Assembly: GCA_963838095.1 (NCBI GenBank)
Contig: CAWIPO010000008.1
Span: forward strand, 310,001-374,000
Source: CAWCGU01 sp963838095
GTDB taxonomy: Bacteria; Actinomycetota; Thermoleophilia; Solirubrobacterales; 70-9
Length of the DNA: 64,000 bases
Direction: 5' to 3'
The number at the start of each line of letters is the position of its first letter. Positions within the stretch are counted from its first letter, which is position 1. The notes beneath the pieces are model-generated. The model did no database searches. It saw only the letters and a program-made list of their open reading frames with translations, and was not told the origin of the DNA. Of this stretch, positions 56,862-64,000 are shown in pieces. Made by a program: the position numbers and the translations under genes.

Positions 56862-57941
56862 GTGCCGGCGCGTCGCGTCCTGATCACCGGGCTCTCGACC
56901 TACTGGGGTGGGCGGCTGGCCGAGGCCCTGGAGGCGTTCCCTGAGGTCGAAGCGATCATCGGCGTAGACAATCGCGACCCGACGCGGGAGCTGGAGCGAA
57001 CCGAGTTCGTACGCGTCGGCAACCAGCACTCGCTGATCGAGCGGATCGTGAAGGCGGCTGAGATCGACACCGTCGTCGACAGCCGCCTCGTCGTCGACTC
57101 GCTGGTGACGGCCCCGCGGCTCGCCCACGAGAACAACGTCATCGGGACGATGAACATCCTCGCCGCGTGCACCGGCTCCGATTCGCCGGTACGCAAGTTC
57201 ATCTTCAAGTCGTCCGCGCACTACTACGGCTGCGAGCAGGACGACCCTGCGTTCTTCACCGAGCAGATGCGGCGCCCGCACGCGCCGCGCACCCCGATCG
57301 AACGCGACATCGTCGAGGCCGAGGCCGCGGTGAAGGATTTCGCGGATAAGCGGCCGGACGTCTCGGTGACGATCCTTCGCTTCTCGAACGTCCTCGGGCC
57401 CGGGGTGTACACGTCCTTCCAACGCCTGTTCACGCTCCCGGTCGTGCCGATGGTGCTGGGGTTCGACCCGCGACTGCAGTTCGTGCACGAGGACGACGTC
57501 GTTCACGCGCTCGAGCACGCCGTCGTGAACCAGGTCCCGGGCGTCTACAACCTCGCCGCCGACGGGGTGCTGGCGCTTTCGGAGATCATCGACCTGCTGG
57601 GAAAGCGCCCGCTGCCGATCCTGCCGCCGTGGGGCACGGGGCTGGTTGCCGGACCGCTGCGCAGCCTCGGGCTGCGCTTCCCGGACGAGATCGTGAACCA
57701 GATGCGCTTTGGCCGCGGCCTCGACAACCGCGCCTACAAGGCGACCGGGTTCACGTACACGTACACGACCCGCGAGGCGACGCTGAAGCTGGGCGAGCAC
57801 TTGCGCCTGCTGCCGATCCTGCGCGGCGCGGACAGCGGGTTCACCTACGAGCGAGAGGTCGAGGAGTTCCTGCGCTGGAGCCCGCACGTGAAGCGCGAGA
57901 AGCAGTCTGCCTCCGGCGACAAGGAGCCGCTCGGTTTCTGA
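56862..57941 (+). CDS. NAD-dependent epimerase/dehydratase (GalE2-like)
   Basis: 359 residues from GTG at 56862, 3 nt after the acyltransferase. N-terminal Rossmann signature RRVLITGLSTYWGGRLAEALE with a modified GxxGxxG, followed by KSSAHYYGCEQDDPAFF where the Ser/Tyr of the SDR active site fall. The C terminus binds a sugar nucleotide in extended SDRs. The acyltransferase-epimerase pair recalls Rv0502-Rv0501 of mycobacteria. Substrate unknown. Confidence 0.82.
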   Translation: MPARRVLITGLSTYWGGRLAEALEAFPEVEAIIGVDNRDPTRELERTEFVRVGNQHSLIERIVKAAEIDTVVDSRLVVDSLVTAPRLAHENNVIGTMNILAACTGSDSPVRKFIFKSSAHYYGCEQDDPAFFTEQMRRPHAPRTPIERDIVEAEAAVKDFADKRPDVSVTILRFSNVLGPGVYTSFQRLFTLPVVPMVLGFDPRLQFVHEDDVVHALEHAVVNQVPGVYNLAADGVLALSEIIDLLGKRPLPILPPWGTGLVAGPLRSLGLRFPDEIVNQMRFGRGLDNRAYKATGFTYTYTTREATLKLGEHLRLLPILRGADSGFTYEREVEEFLRWSPHVKREKQSASGDKEPLGF

Positions 57942-58033
57942 CCCTCCCTGGTGCAGGCGCAGCGTCGATTGCACGACCGCCCTCGTGGTAACAAAGAAGG
58001 AGGAGAGGGCACCTACACTAAAAAGAGGAACTG

Positions 58034-59077
58034 ATGGGCCGGAAGACGCTTATTGGCTTGGTCGGGGGACTCGTCCTCCTGCTCGTGGCTGCGGTTGCGG
58101 CCTACGCGTACGACGCCTCGAAGTCGGACCAGATCGCCGACGGCATCGTCGTCGGCGATGTCGACGTCGGTGGCCTCACCGAGGCCGAGGCGCGCGAGCT
58201 CTTAACGCAGGAGCTGGTGGCGCCGCTCGACCAGGCGCTGGTCGTCAAGTACGACGGCGAGGAGTACACGCTCTCGAAGAACCAGATCGACGTCAGCGCG
58301 GACATCGACGGAATGGTCGACGAGGCGATCGCAGCCAGCCGCGAAGACATGCTTCCCGTGCGCGTCCTCCGCTACGCCACCGGCGGATCCGTCGATCAGC
58401 AGATCGAGCCCCGGGTCGCCTACGACGAGTCCGAGGTCTCGCGCTTCGTCGACGGCGTGGCCGGGAATCTGAACCAGGACCCGATCAACGCCTCGATCGA
58501 GCCCAGCACCAACGATCTCGCCGCCGTCCAGGGCCAGGGCGGGGTCACCGTCGACAAGGGGGATCTGCGGATGCAGATCGACGCCGCGCTGCGAAACACC
58601 GACTCGGAGGCGCGCGTCGTGCACCCGAACGTCGAAATCGTGAAGCCCGAGGTGACGAGGGAGGAGCTCGCGGCCGAGTACCCGACCTACATCACGATCG
58701 ATCGCGCCAGCTACACGCTGCGCCTGTTCAAGGACCTGGAGCTGGTCGAGGAGTACACGATCGCGGTCGGCGCCGCGGGCTACGACACCCCGACCGGCCT
58801 CTACAGCATCACCGACAAGACTGTGGACCCGACGTGGTACGTACCCGACGCCGAGTGGGCCGGCGACCTCGCGGGAACAGTGGTCCCCGGCGGATCGCCC
58901 GACAACCCGCTTATCGCCCGCTGGCTCGGCTTCTACAACGGCGCCGGGATCCACGGCACGAACGACATCGCCTCACTCGGAACCTCCGCCTCGCACGGCT
59001 GCATCCGGATGGACCCCGACCAGGTGATCGCGCTGTACGACAAGGTGCCGGTGGGGACCCCGCTGTACATCCAGTAG
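58034..59077 (+). CDS. L,D-transpeptidase with N-terminal peptidoglycan-binding-like domain
   Basis: 347 residues. N-terminal membrane anchor (TLIGLVGGLVLLLVAAVAAYAY), then two VanW-type or PG-binding-like repeats (VGGLTEAEARELL, VDGVAGNLNQDP) and a YkuD domain at about 220-347. The catalytic Cys and His are in the box IHGTND followed by SASHGCIRMDPDQV. It forms 3-3 cross-links in peptidoglycan or anchors proteins. A TACACT hexamer at 58014-58019 and AGAGGA near the ATG suggest a short leadered transcript. Confidence 0.93.
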   Translation: MGRKTLIGLVGGLVLLLVAAVAAYAYDASKSDQIADGIVVGDVDVGGLTEAEARELLTQELVAPLDQALVVKYDGEEYTLSKNQIDVSADIDGMVDEAIAASREDMLPVRVLRYATGGSVDQQIEPRVAYDESEVSRFVDGVAGNLNQDPINASIEPSTNDLAAVQGQGGVTVDKGDLRMQIDAALRNTDSEARVVHPNVEIVKPEVTREELAAEYPTYITIDRASYTLRLFKDLELVEEYTIAVGAAGYDTPTGLYSITDKTVDPTWYVPDAEWAGDLAGTVVPGGSPDNPLIARWLGFYNGAGIHGTNDIASLGTSASHGCIRMDPDQVIALYDKVPVGTPLYIQ

Positions 59078-59139
59078 TGCGGATCGCAATCAACCCTGCG
59101 TGGGCAGGCGTGGTCCCAGGCGCGGCGAACACTCCCCAC

Positions 59140-60066
59140 ATGCCTGCTGCCGGGACGAGTAAGCCCGTCGAGCTGAGCTCGGAATGGGACCACGCCCTCG
59201 AGCGCTTTGACCGTGAGTTGCTGCGGCGCGGGGCGGCGAGCAGCACCCGCCGCGCGTACCGGTCTGACCTGACCCGGCTGGGCCGTTGGGCGGGGGATCG
59301 CTCGGTCAGCCCGACCAACGTCGCCTACCGCGACCTGCGCTCCTACGCCGCATCGCTCTCGGAGGCGGGCCTTGCCAAGGCGAGCGTCGCGCGCAAGCTC
59401 GCCTCGGCTCGGAGCTTCTTCGACTTCCTGACGCGGATCGGCGAGCTGTCCCAGAATCCCGCCGACTTGATCCCGAGCCCGAAGCGCGATTCGCGTCTCC
59501 CCAGGGTGCTCGGCCCCGACGAAGTGCGCACGCTGCTGGAGCGGATCCCGGCGTCGGAGCCGCTCTCCGAGCGCGACCGGGCGCTCTTCGAGCTCGCCTA
59601 TTCCTGCGGGCTGCGCTGCGAGGAGATCGTCAACCTCGATCTCGGCGATGTCGACTTCGAGGGGGAGCGGTTACGCGCGCACGGCAAGGGCGATAAGACC
59701 CGAATGCTCCCGATCGGCGAGCCGGCGCAGCGCGCCGTCGCCCGCTACCTGGAGCGGGCGCGGCCGGCGCTCGCTTCCGGGCGCGAGGAGCAGGCCCTTT
59801 TCCTCTCCCGGCGCGGCAGGCGGCTCTCTCCGTCCGACGTTCGCAGGAGGCTGGCCCTGTGGGTTCGAGAGGCGGCGCTGGCCGGCCACATCTCCCCGCA
59901 TACGCTGCGGCACTCGTTCGCCACCCACCTTCTGGAGGGCGGTGCCGACCTGCGATCGATTCAGGAGCTGCTCGGGCATTCGAGCGTCTCAACCACGCAG
60001 ATCTACACCCGAGTCGAGCCCTCACGCCTGCGCAGCCAGTACGAACGCTCTCATCCGAGGGCATGA
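59140..60066 (+). CDS. Tyrosine recombinase XerC/XerD-like
   Basis: 308 residues from ATG at 59140. A GTG at 59077, overlapping the transpeptidase stop (TAGTG), would add 21 residues. The N-terminal SAM-like core-binding domain is followed by the catalytic set: Arg in CGLRCEEIVNL, Lys in GKGDKTRMLPI, HTLRHSFATHLLEGG, GHSSVSTTQIYTRV with the final Tyr. It resolves chromosome dimers in its family. It is surrounded by housekeeping genes rather than mobile ones, so it is not taken as an integrase. Either XerC or XerD is possible. Confidence 0.88.
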   Translation: MPAAGTSKPVELSSEWDHALERFDRELLRRGAASSTRRAYRSDLTRLGRWAGDRSVSPTNVAYRDLRSYAASLSEAGLAKASVARKLASARSFFDFLTRIGELSQNPADLIPSPKRDSRLPRVLGPDEVRTLLERIPASEPLSERDRALFELAYSCGLRCEEIVNLDLGDVDFEGERLRAHGKGDKTRMLPIGEPAQRAVARYLERARPALASGREEQALFLSRRGRRLSPSDVRRRLALWVREAALAGHISPHTLRHSFATHLLEGGADLRSIQELLGHSSVSTTQIYTRVEPSRLRSQYERSHPRA

Positions 60067-60130
60067 GTGTTCCCTCTGAGCAGGTCGGTCACTAACGTTA
60101 GGCCCCCCGACGGGGAGTGGTAGAGGCTAG

Positions 60131-60943
60131 ATGGAGGCGCAAGTCAAGGCGGTCGAGCTCAGGGAGCTCTGGCGCCGCTGCAAAGAAGAAGGCGACGAGC
60201 GCGCCCGCGAGCGGCTCGTGGTCGCTTACTCGCCGCTGGTCAAGTTCGTCGCCGGGAGGATGGCCTCCGGGCTCCCCTCTCACGTCGAGGAGGCCGACCT
60301 GATCTCCTACGGCCTGCTCGGCCTGATCGGGGCGATCGAGCGCTTCGATCCCGCCCGCGAGATCAAGTTCGAGACCTACGCGGTCTCGAGAGTCAAGGGC
60401 GCGATCATCGACGAGCTGCGTTCGCTCGACTGGGTGCCTCGATCCGTGCGCGCGAAGGCGCGCGACGTCGAGAGGGCGCATCAGAAGCTCGAGAACAACC
60501 TCCAGCGGGCGCCGAGCGAGGAGGAGATGGCCGAGGAACTGGGGGTCGGGCTCGAGGAGCTGCGCTCCACCCTGCTCGACATCGCGAACTCGTCCGTGCT
60601 GGCGCTCGAGGACCTGTGGACGATCTCCGACCCGGAGGGCGGTCAGGTGTCGCTGATCGACACCATCCGCGATCCCCGTGCCGCCGATCCCGAGACCGAG
60701 CTCGACACGGCCCAGCTCAAGGATCGGCTCGCGGAGGCGATCTCGTCGCTGCCCGAGCGCGAGCGGCTCGTGATCGCGCTCTATTACTACGAGAACCTGA
60801 CCCTGCGCGAGATCGGCGAGGTGCTCGGGGTGACCGAGTCGCGGATCTCCCAGCTGCACACCAAGGCCGTGCTCGGCCTGCGCTCGGCGATGCAGTCGTT
60901 GACCGAGTCGTCGAAGCCCTCATCGCAGTCCGCCGCCGAATAG
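60131..60943 (+). CDS. RNA polymerase sigma factor of the FliA/WhiG family
   Basis: 270 residues. Regions 2, 3 and 4 are present: LVKFVAGRMASGLPSHVEEADLISYGLLGLIGAIERFD, RVKGAIIDELRSLDWVPRSVRAKAR (signature of this group), and ALYYYENLTLREIGEVLGVTESRISQLHTKAV. WhiG controls sporulation and FliA controls flagella; neither pathway is visible here. The 10-bp palindrome CTAACGTTAG (60092-60101) lies upstream, with a TAACGT hexamer inside it, and GAGG precedes the ATG. Confidence 0.92.
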   Translation: MEAQVKAVELRELWRRCKEEGDERARERLVVAYSPLVKFVAGRMASGLPSHVEEADLISYGLLGLIGAIERFDPAREIKFETYAVSRVKGAIIDELRSLDWVPRSVRAKARDVERAHQKLENNLQRAPSEEEMAEELGVGLEELRSTLLDIANSSVLALEDLWTISDPEGGQVSLIDTIRDPRAADPETELDTAQLKDRLAEAISSLPERERLVIALYYYENLTLREIGEVLGVTESRISQLHTKAVLGLRSAMQSLTESSKPSSQSAAE

Positions 60944-60946
60944 ACT
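60941..60946 (+). promoter_or_regulatory. -10-like hexamer of the EF-G-like gene
   Basis: TAGACT overlaps the end of the sigma-factor stop and lies 9 nt before GTG 60956, consistent with a leaderless transcript. Confidence 0.5.
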
Positions 60947-60955
60947 CTCGGCGCA

Positions 60956-63049
60956 GTGGGCAGGAAAGCCGCTGACCGGATTCGGAACGTCGCCCTGATC
61001 GGGCATCGCGGCAGCGGCAAGACCTCGCTGAACGAGGCGCTCCTCTTCGAGGCCGGTGCCATCAACCGGCTCGGGCGGGTCGAGGACGGGTCCACGCTCG
61101 CGGACTTCGAGCCCGATGAGCACGAGCGCGAGATGTCGATCGGCGCCAGCGTCGCCTCCTTCGAGCACGACGGTCGCAAGATCAACCTGATCGACACCCC
61201 CGGCGAATCGAGCTTTCTCGCCGACACCGTCGCCGCCCTGCGGGTCGTCGACTCGGCGGTCGTGGTGATCAACGCCGTCATGGGCGTGGAGGTTCACACC
61301 GAGCGGATGTGGGCGCGCGCCGACGACGAGGGTCTGGCGCGGCTCGTGTTCGTGAACATGCTCGACCGCGAGCGCGCCGATTTCTTCCGCGCGCTGGACT
61401 CGCTCAAGGCCGCCTTCGGCCAGCACGTGGTCGCGACCGAGATCCCGATCGGCTCCGAGCACGAGGTTCGCGGGGTGATCGACCTGATCGACATGAAGGC
61501 GTTCGAGTACGAGGGCTCCGGCCGCGGCAACTCGAAGGAGATCCCGATTCCCGACGAGCTGACCGCCCAGGCGGAGGAGTACCGCGAGAAGCTGATGGAC
61601 GAGGTGGCGGAGAACTCCGACGAGCTGCTGGAGCGCTATCTCGAAGGAGAGGAGATCTCCCACGAGGAGCTGGTGACCACCCTCAAGAAAGGGGTTACCG
61701 AAGGTCATTTGTTCCCCGTCACCTGTGGCGTCGCGACGAAGAACCTCGGCACCAACCGGCTGCTCGAGGCACTGGTGGAGGACCTGCCCTCGCCGGCGAT
61801 GCGCGGCGCGATCAAGGCGGTGGGAGGGGACGGGGAGGAGGTGGAGATCGAGCCCGACCCCGATGGAGAGCTGGTCGCGTACGTGTTCAAGACCCTCGCC
61901 GATCCCTACACCGGCCGCATCAACATGCTCCGGGTCTGCTCCGGCGTGCTGAAGAGCGACTCTCACGCGGCGAACGTGACCCGAGGGGGGAAGGAGCGGA
62001 TCGGCCAGCTGGCAGCGCCGCTTGGCAAGGACTCGACCCCGGTCGACGAGCTCGGGCCCGGCGACATCGGCGCGATCGCGAAGCTGAAGGAGACCCGCGC
62101 CGGCGATGTGCTGGCGAGCAAGGACGCGAAGATCTCGTTCCCCGCCCTCGACCTCCCGGCTCCGGTGATGGCGTTCGCGTACGAGCCGAAGACGAAGGGC
62201 GACGAGGAGAAGGCGGCGGCGGCGATCCGGCGCCTGTCCGAGGAGGACCCGACGCTCGACGTCCACCGCGATCCGCAGACCGGCGAGCAGATCATCGCCG
62301 GGCTGACGCAGATCCACGTTGAGGTGATCGTCGACCGGATCAAGCGCCGCTTCGGGGCCGAGATCGAGCTGCACCCACCCCAGGTGCCCTACCTCGAGAC
62401 GATCCGCAAGTCCGCAAAGGCCCACGCCCGCTACAAGAAGCAGACCGGCGGTCGCGGCCAGTTCGCCGACTGCCACATCGAGCTCTCGCCGGCCGAGACC
62501 GGGGCCGGCCTGGACTTCGTCAACAAGATCAAGGGCGGCGTGATCCCGACCAGCTTCATCCCCGCGGTCGAGAAGGGGATCGTGGAGGCAATGGAGCACG
62601 GTGAGGTCGCCGGCTACCCGATCAAGGACGTCCAGGTGCGCCTCTTCGACGGCCAGCACCACCAGGTGGACTCCTCGGAGATGGCGTTCAAGATTTGCGG
62701 CTCGATGGCGTTCAAGAAGGCGATGGCCGAAGCGGACCCGGTGCTGCTGGAGCCGATCGTGCAGCTGACGATCGCCGTTCCCGAGGACGCCGTCGGCGAT
62801 GTGATCGGCGATCTCAACTCGCGCCGCGGCCGCCCGCTCGGAATGGAGCCGAAGGGCCAGATGACCGAGGTCAAGGCCGAGGTGCCGATGGCCGAGGTGC
62901 TCGACTACGCCCCCGACCTGCGGGCGATCACCGGCGGGCGCGGCGACTACACGATGGAGTTCGAGCGCTACGAGGAGCTGCCCACGCACCTGGCGCAGAA
63001 GGTGATCTCCGAGGCCCGGGCGGGCAACGAGGAGGCCGTCAAGGCCTAG
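60956..63049 (+). CDS. Elongation factor G-like GTPase (EF-G2 type)
   Basis: 697 residues from GTG at 60956, with the five EF-G domains in order. The nucleotide-binding loops differ from true EF-G: G1 is GHRGSGKT at 16-23, G3 is DTPGESSF at 80-87 so the catalytic His is Glu84, and G4 is NMLD at 134-137 in place of NKMD. Domain IV keeps QTGGRGQFADCHIELSP. Paralogues of this type occur in actinobacteria and probably do not perform translocation. GTP hydrolysis may be altered or absent. Confidence 0.9.
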   Translation: MGRKAADRIRNVALIGHRGSGKTSLNEALLFEAGAINRLGRVEDGSTLADFEPDEHEREMSIGASVASFEHDGRKINLIDTPGESSFLADTVAALRVVDSAVVVINAVMGVEVHTERMWARADDEGLARLVFVNMLDRERADFFRALDSLKAAFGQHVVATEIPIGSEHEVRGVIDLIDMKAFEYEGSGRGNSKEIPIPDELTAQAEEYREKLMDEVAENSDELLERYLEGEEISHEELVTTLKKGVTEGHLFPVTCGVATKNLGTNRLLEALVEDLPSPAMRGAIKAVGGDGEEVEIEPDPDGELVAYVFKTLADPYTGRINMLRVCSGVLKSDSHAANVTRGGKERIGQLAAPLGKDSTPVDELGPGDIGAIAKLKETRAGDVLASKDAKISFPALDLPAPVMAFAYEPKTKGDEEKAAAAIRRLSEEDPTLDVHRDPQTGEQIIAGLTQIHVEVIVDRIKRRFGAEIELHPPQVPYLETIRKSAKAHARYKKQTGGRGQFADCHIELSPAETGAGLDFVNKIKGGVIPTSFIPAVEKGIVEAMEHGEVAGYPIKDVQVRLFDGQHHQVDSSEMAFKICGSMAFKKAMAEADPVLLEPIVQLTIAVPEDAVGDVIGDLNSRRGRPLGMEPKGQMTEVKAEVPMAEVLDYAPDLRAITGGRGDYTMEFERYEELPTHLAQKVISEARAGNEEAVKA

Positions 63050-63082
63050 TTCGTTCCCGGCGGCGCACCTTCGAGCCGCTGC

Positions 63083-63088
63083 TAATTT
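63083..63088 (+). promoter_or_regulatory. -10-like hexamer of the two-CxxC protein gene
   Basis: TAATTT lies 6 nt before GTG 63095. The spacing fits the leaderless pattern seen at other unit heads. Confidence 0.4.
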
Positions 63089-63094
63089 GCTCAG

Positions 63095-63793
63095 GTGTCC
63101 GACGGGACCTCAGCCTCCGATTCGTGTGACGTCTGCGGGCGCACCATCCTCGCCGGTGAGGCGACGCTCGCATACGTCACTCGCGAGGGCGAGGGGCGCA
63201 CGGTCTGCGAGCTCTGCCGCTCGCGAGCCGAGGCCGTCGGCTGGATCCGCGAGGGTCGTTCCCCTCAGCTGGCCCCGGCAGCGCACGAACGTGGCCGTGG
63301 CCCCAGCAGGATCCGGCGCCTGCTCGACCGGGCCCGGGAGAGCGTCGTGATCGCGACCTCCCGCGACCAGCCGTCCGGCGCCGGCACCAAGGTGGCACCG
63401 ACCGCGGAGACGGAGGCGGTGCCGGGCGCCGCCCCCGACACTCCCGCAGCGCCGCCGCGCCGCAGCGTCCCGCAGAGCCCAGAGCTGCGCATCCGCAGGG
63501 CATTCGACGTCTTCAACGCCAGCGAGCACAAGCGCACCGTGGGCGGGCTGATCCGCTCGCTCGGGCAGCCGAGCGTGGCCGCGGTCAGCAACGGTGAGAC
63601 CCCGACCGAGGTGCGGATAACGGTTGCCTGGGAGCTGGCGTGGTACCAGTGGGAGGTCGACCTGACAGGAGGCGGGCAGGCGATCAGTGCGGTCGCGAAG
63701 GGCGACGAGATCGAGGAGATCGCTGAGGTCGATCGCGATTGGAACGCGCACGCGACCGAGGCCGGCGAGCTGGAGATCGGGCTGGGAGATTGA
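63095..63793 (+). CDS. Two-CxxC protein with C-terminal uncharacterised domain
   Basis: 232 residues. An N-terminal zinc knuckle (SCDVCGRTILAG and CELCRSRAE, about 10-42) resembles ClpX-type or other small zinc ribbons. A Pro/Ala/Glu-rich linker (about 95-130) leads to a strand-rich domain (AFDVFNASEHKRTVGGLIRSLG to ELAWYQWEVDL). No family is recognised. The stop is coupled to the RNase H-like gene (TTGA). Confidence 0.75.
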   Translation: MSDGTSASDSCDVCGRTILAGEATLAYVTREGEGRTVCELCRSRAEAVGWIREGRSPQLAPAAHERGRGPSRIRRLLDRARESVVIATSRDQPSGAGTKVAPTAETEAVPGAAPDTPAAPPRRSVPQSPELRIRRAFDVFNASEHKRTVGGLIRSLGQPSVAAVSNGETPTEVRITVAWELAWYQWEVDLTGGGQAISAVAKGDEIEEIAEVDRDWNAHATEAGELEIGLGD

Positions 63794-64000
63794 CGCGCCT
63801 GGTCGTGAACGTCGACGGGGGTGCGCGCGGCAATCCCGGCCCGGCGGCGATCGCAGCCGTCGTTTCCACGCCCGAGGGGGAGGTCCTCGAGGAGGTCGGG
63901 CAGCCGATCGGCCGCGCCACCAACAACGAGGCCGAGTACAGGGCCCTCCTACTCGGGATCGAGAGAGCAAAGGCGCTGGGCGCGAGCGAGGTCGAGCTGA
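63790..64000 (+). CDS. Ribonuclease H-like protein, truncated by the window edge
   Basis: About 70 codons are visible from TTG at 63790, overlapping the preceding stop. VNVDGGARGNPGPAAIAAVV is the first catalytic strand of RNase HI, with the Asp in VDGG, and ATNNEAEYRALLLGI carries the conserved Glu. The rest of the domain, including the last catalytic Asp, is outside the window. Stand-alone reverse-transcriptase-like RNase HI proteins of this kind are common in actinobacteria, sometimes fused to a phosphatase domain. Confidence 0.9.
   Translation, partial: MTRLVVNVDGGARGNPGPAAIAAVVSTPEGEVLEEVGQPIGRATNNEAEYRALLLGIERAKALGASEVEL

Noticed and set aside
59140..60066. Phage or island integrase
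   Set aside because: Flanking genes are housekeeping, no attachment repeats or tRNA are present, and the size and motifs fit XerC/XerD.
60092..60101. CTAACGTTAG palindrome before the sigma-factor gene as an operator
   Set aside because: A 10-bp palindrome is short enough to occur by chance, and no related sites were noticed elsewhere in the window.
60920..62989. Very long minus-strand frame opposite the EF-G-like gene
   Set aside because: Its length reflects codon bias of the real gene on the other strand. The translation is low in complexity and has no recognisable fold.
1..64000. CRISPR arrays, tRNA or rRNA genes, insertion sequences, replication origin
   Set aside because: No regular direct repeats, cloverleaf-like intergenic segments, transposase genes or DnaA-box clusters were seen. 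Intergenic gaps are all below about 120 nt apart from overlapping frames.

Overview
This is a high-GC stretch of bacterial chromosome, densely packed with housekeeping genes and without tRNA, rRNA, insertion sequences, prophage or CRISPR. The gene content and order point to Actinomycetota: a SepIVA/DivIVA-like coiled-coil gene beside coaD, a WhiG/FliA-type sigma factor, an EF-G-like paralogue, an acyltransferase next to a GalE2-like epimerase, and very short 5' leaders. The flavour of several lineage-type proteins (DUF3352, AbiEi/DUF559, many secreted orphans) suggests a deep-branching class such as Thermoleophilia (Solirubrobacterales or Gaiellales). That placement is an inference from recall, not a computed result.

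Layout. 1-5 kb: DUF3352 membrane protein, metK, and a secreted Ig-like protein ending at a strong bidirectional hairpin. 5-11.8 kb: PH-domain protein divergent from priA-def-fmt-rsmB-zinc ribbon-rpe. 11.8-14.2 kb (minus): a glycosyltransferase and a flippase. 14.3-15.2 kb: an AbiEi/DUF559 gene flanked by two related 41-bp imperfect palindromes. 15.2-20.3 kb: the riboflavin operon ribD-ribE-ribBA-ribH behind a promoter overlapped by a TetR-type operator, with a class III nucleotide cyclase translationally coupled at its end. 20.3-28 kb: rpmB, a FakA-like kinase, three small genes, recG-rsmD-coaD, and the SepIVA-like gene. 28-34 kb: an accessory segment of lipid/CoA-type genes (monoglyceride lipase-like hydrolase, an unknown cysteine-rich protein, a collapsed SDR pseudogene, phosphotransferase, DUF6285, crotonase), a secreted glycosidase and a methyltransferase. 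34-41 kb: yceD-rpmF-plsX-acpP-rnc-smc-ftsY. 41.5-47.6 kb: HD-GYP protein, ffh-rpsP-khpA-trmD-rplS-lepB-rnhB. 47.6-52.5 kb: yraN divergent from comM-dprA-thiD and two small unknown genes. 52.5-64 kb: ilvD, hydrolase, formyl-THF cyclo-ligase family gene, acyltransferase, epimerase, L,D-transpeptidase, tyrosine recombinase, sigma factor, EF-G-like GTPase, a two-CxxC protein and a truncated RNase H-like gene.

Themes. Genes are commonly coupled by 1-4 nt overlaps (ATGA, GTGA, TTGA, TGATG). At least a dozen transcription-unit heads have a -10-like hexamer 6-9 nt before the start codon, so leaderless mRNA is probably common; the same spacing helps choose starts. Convergent genes often abut with no spacer.

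Most interesting signals: (i) the twin palindromes around the AbiEi/DUF559 gene, (ii) TetR-type operator control of riboflavin synthesis with no riboswitch in the leader, (iii) an SMC protein of only 790 residues with no recognisable hinge, (iv) an RNase III that has lost most of its metal ligands, (v) an EF-G-like protein lacking the catalytic His and the NKxD Lys, (vi) an L19 with a 72-residue acidic tail, and (vii) an acyltransferase gene whose only plausible ATG is out of frame by one C.
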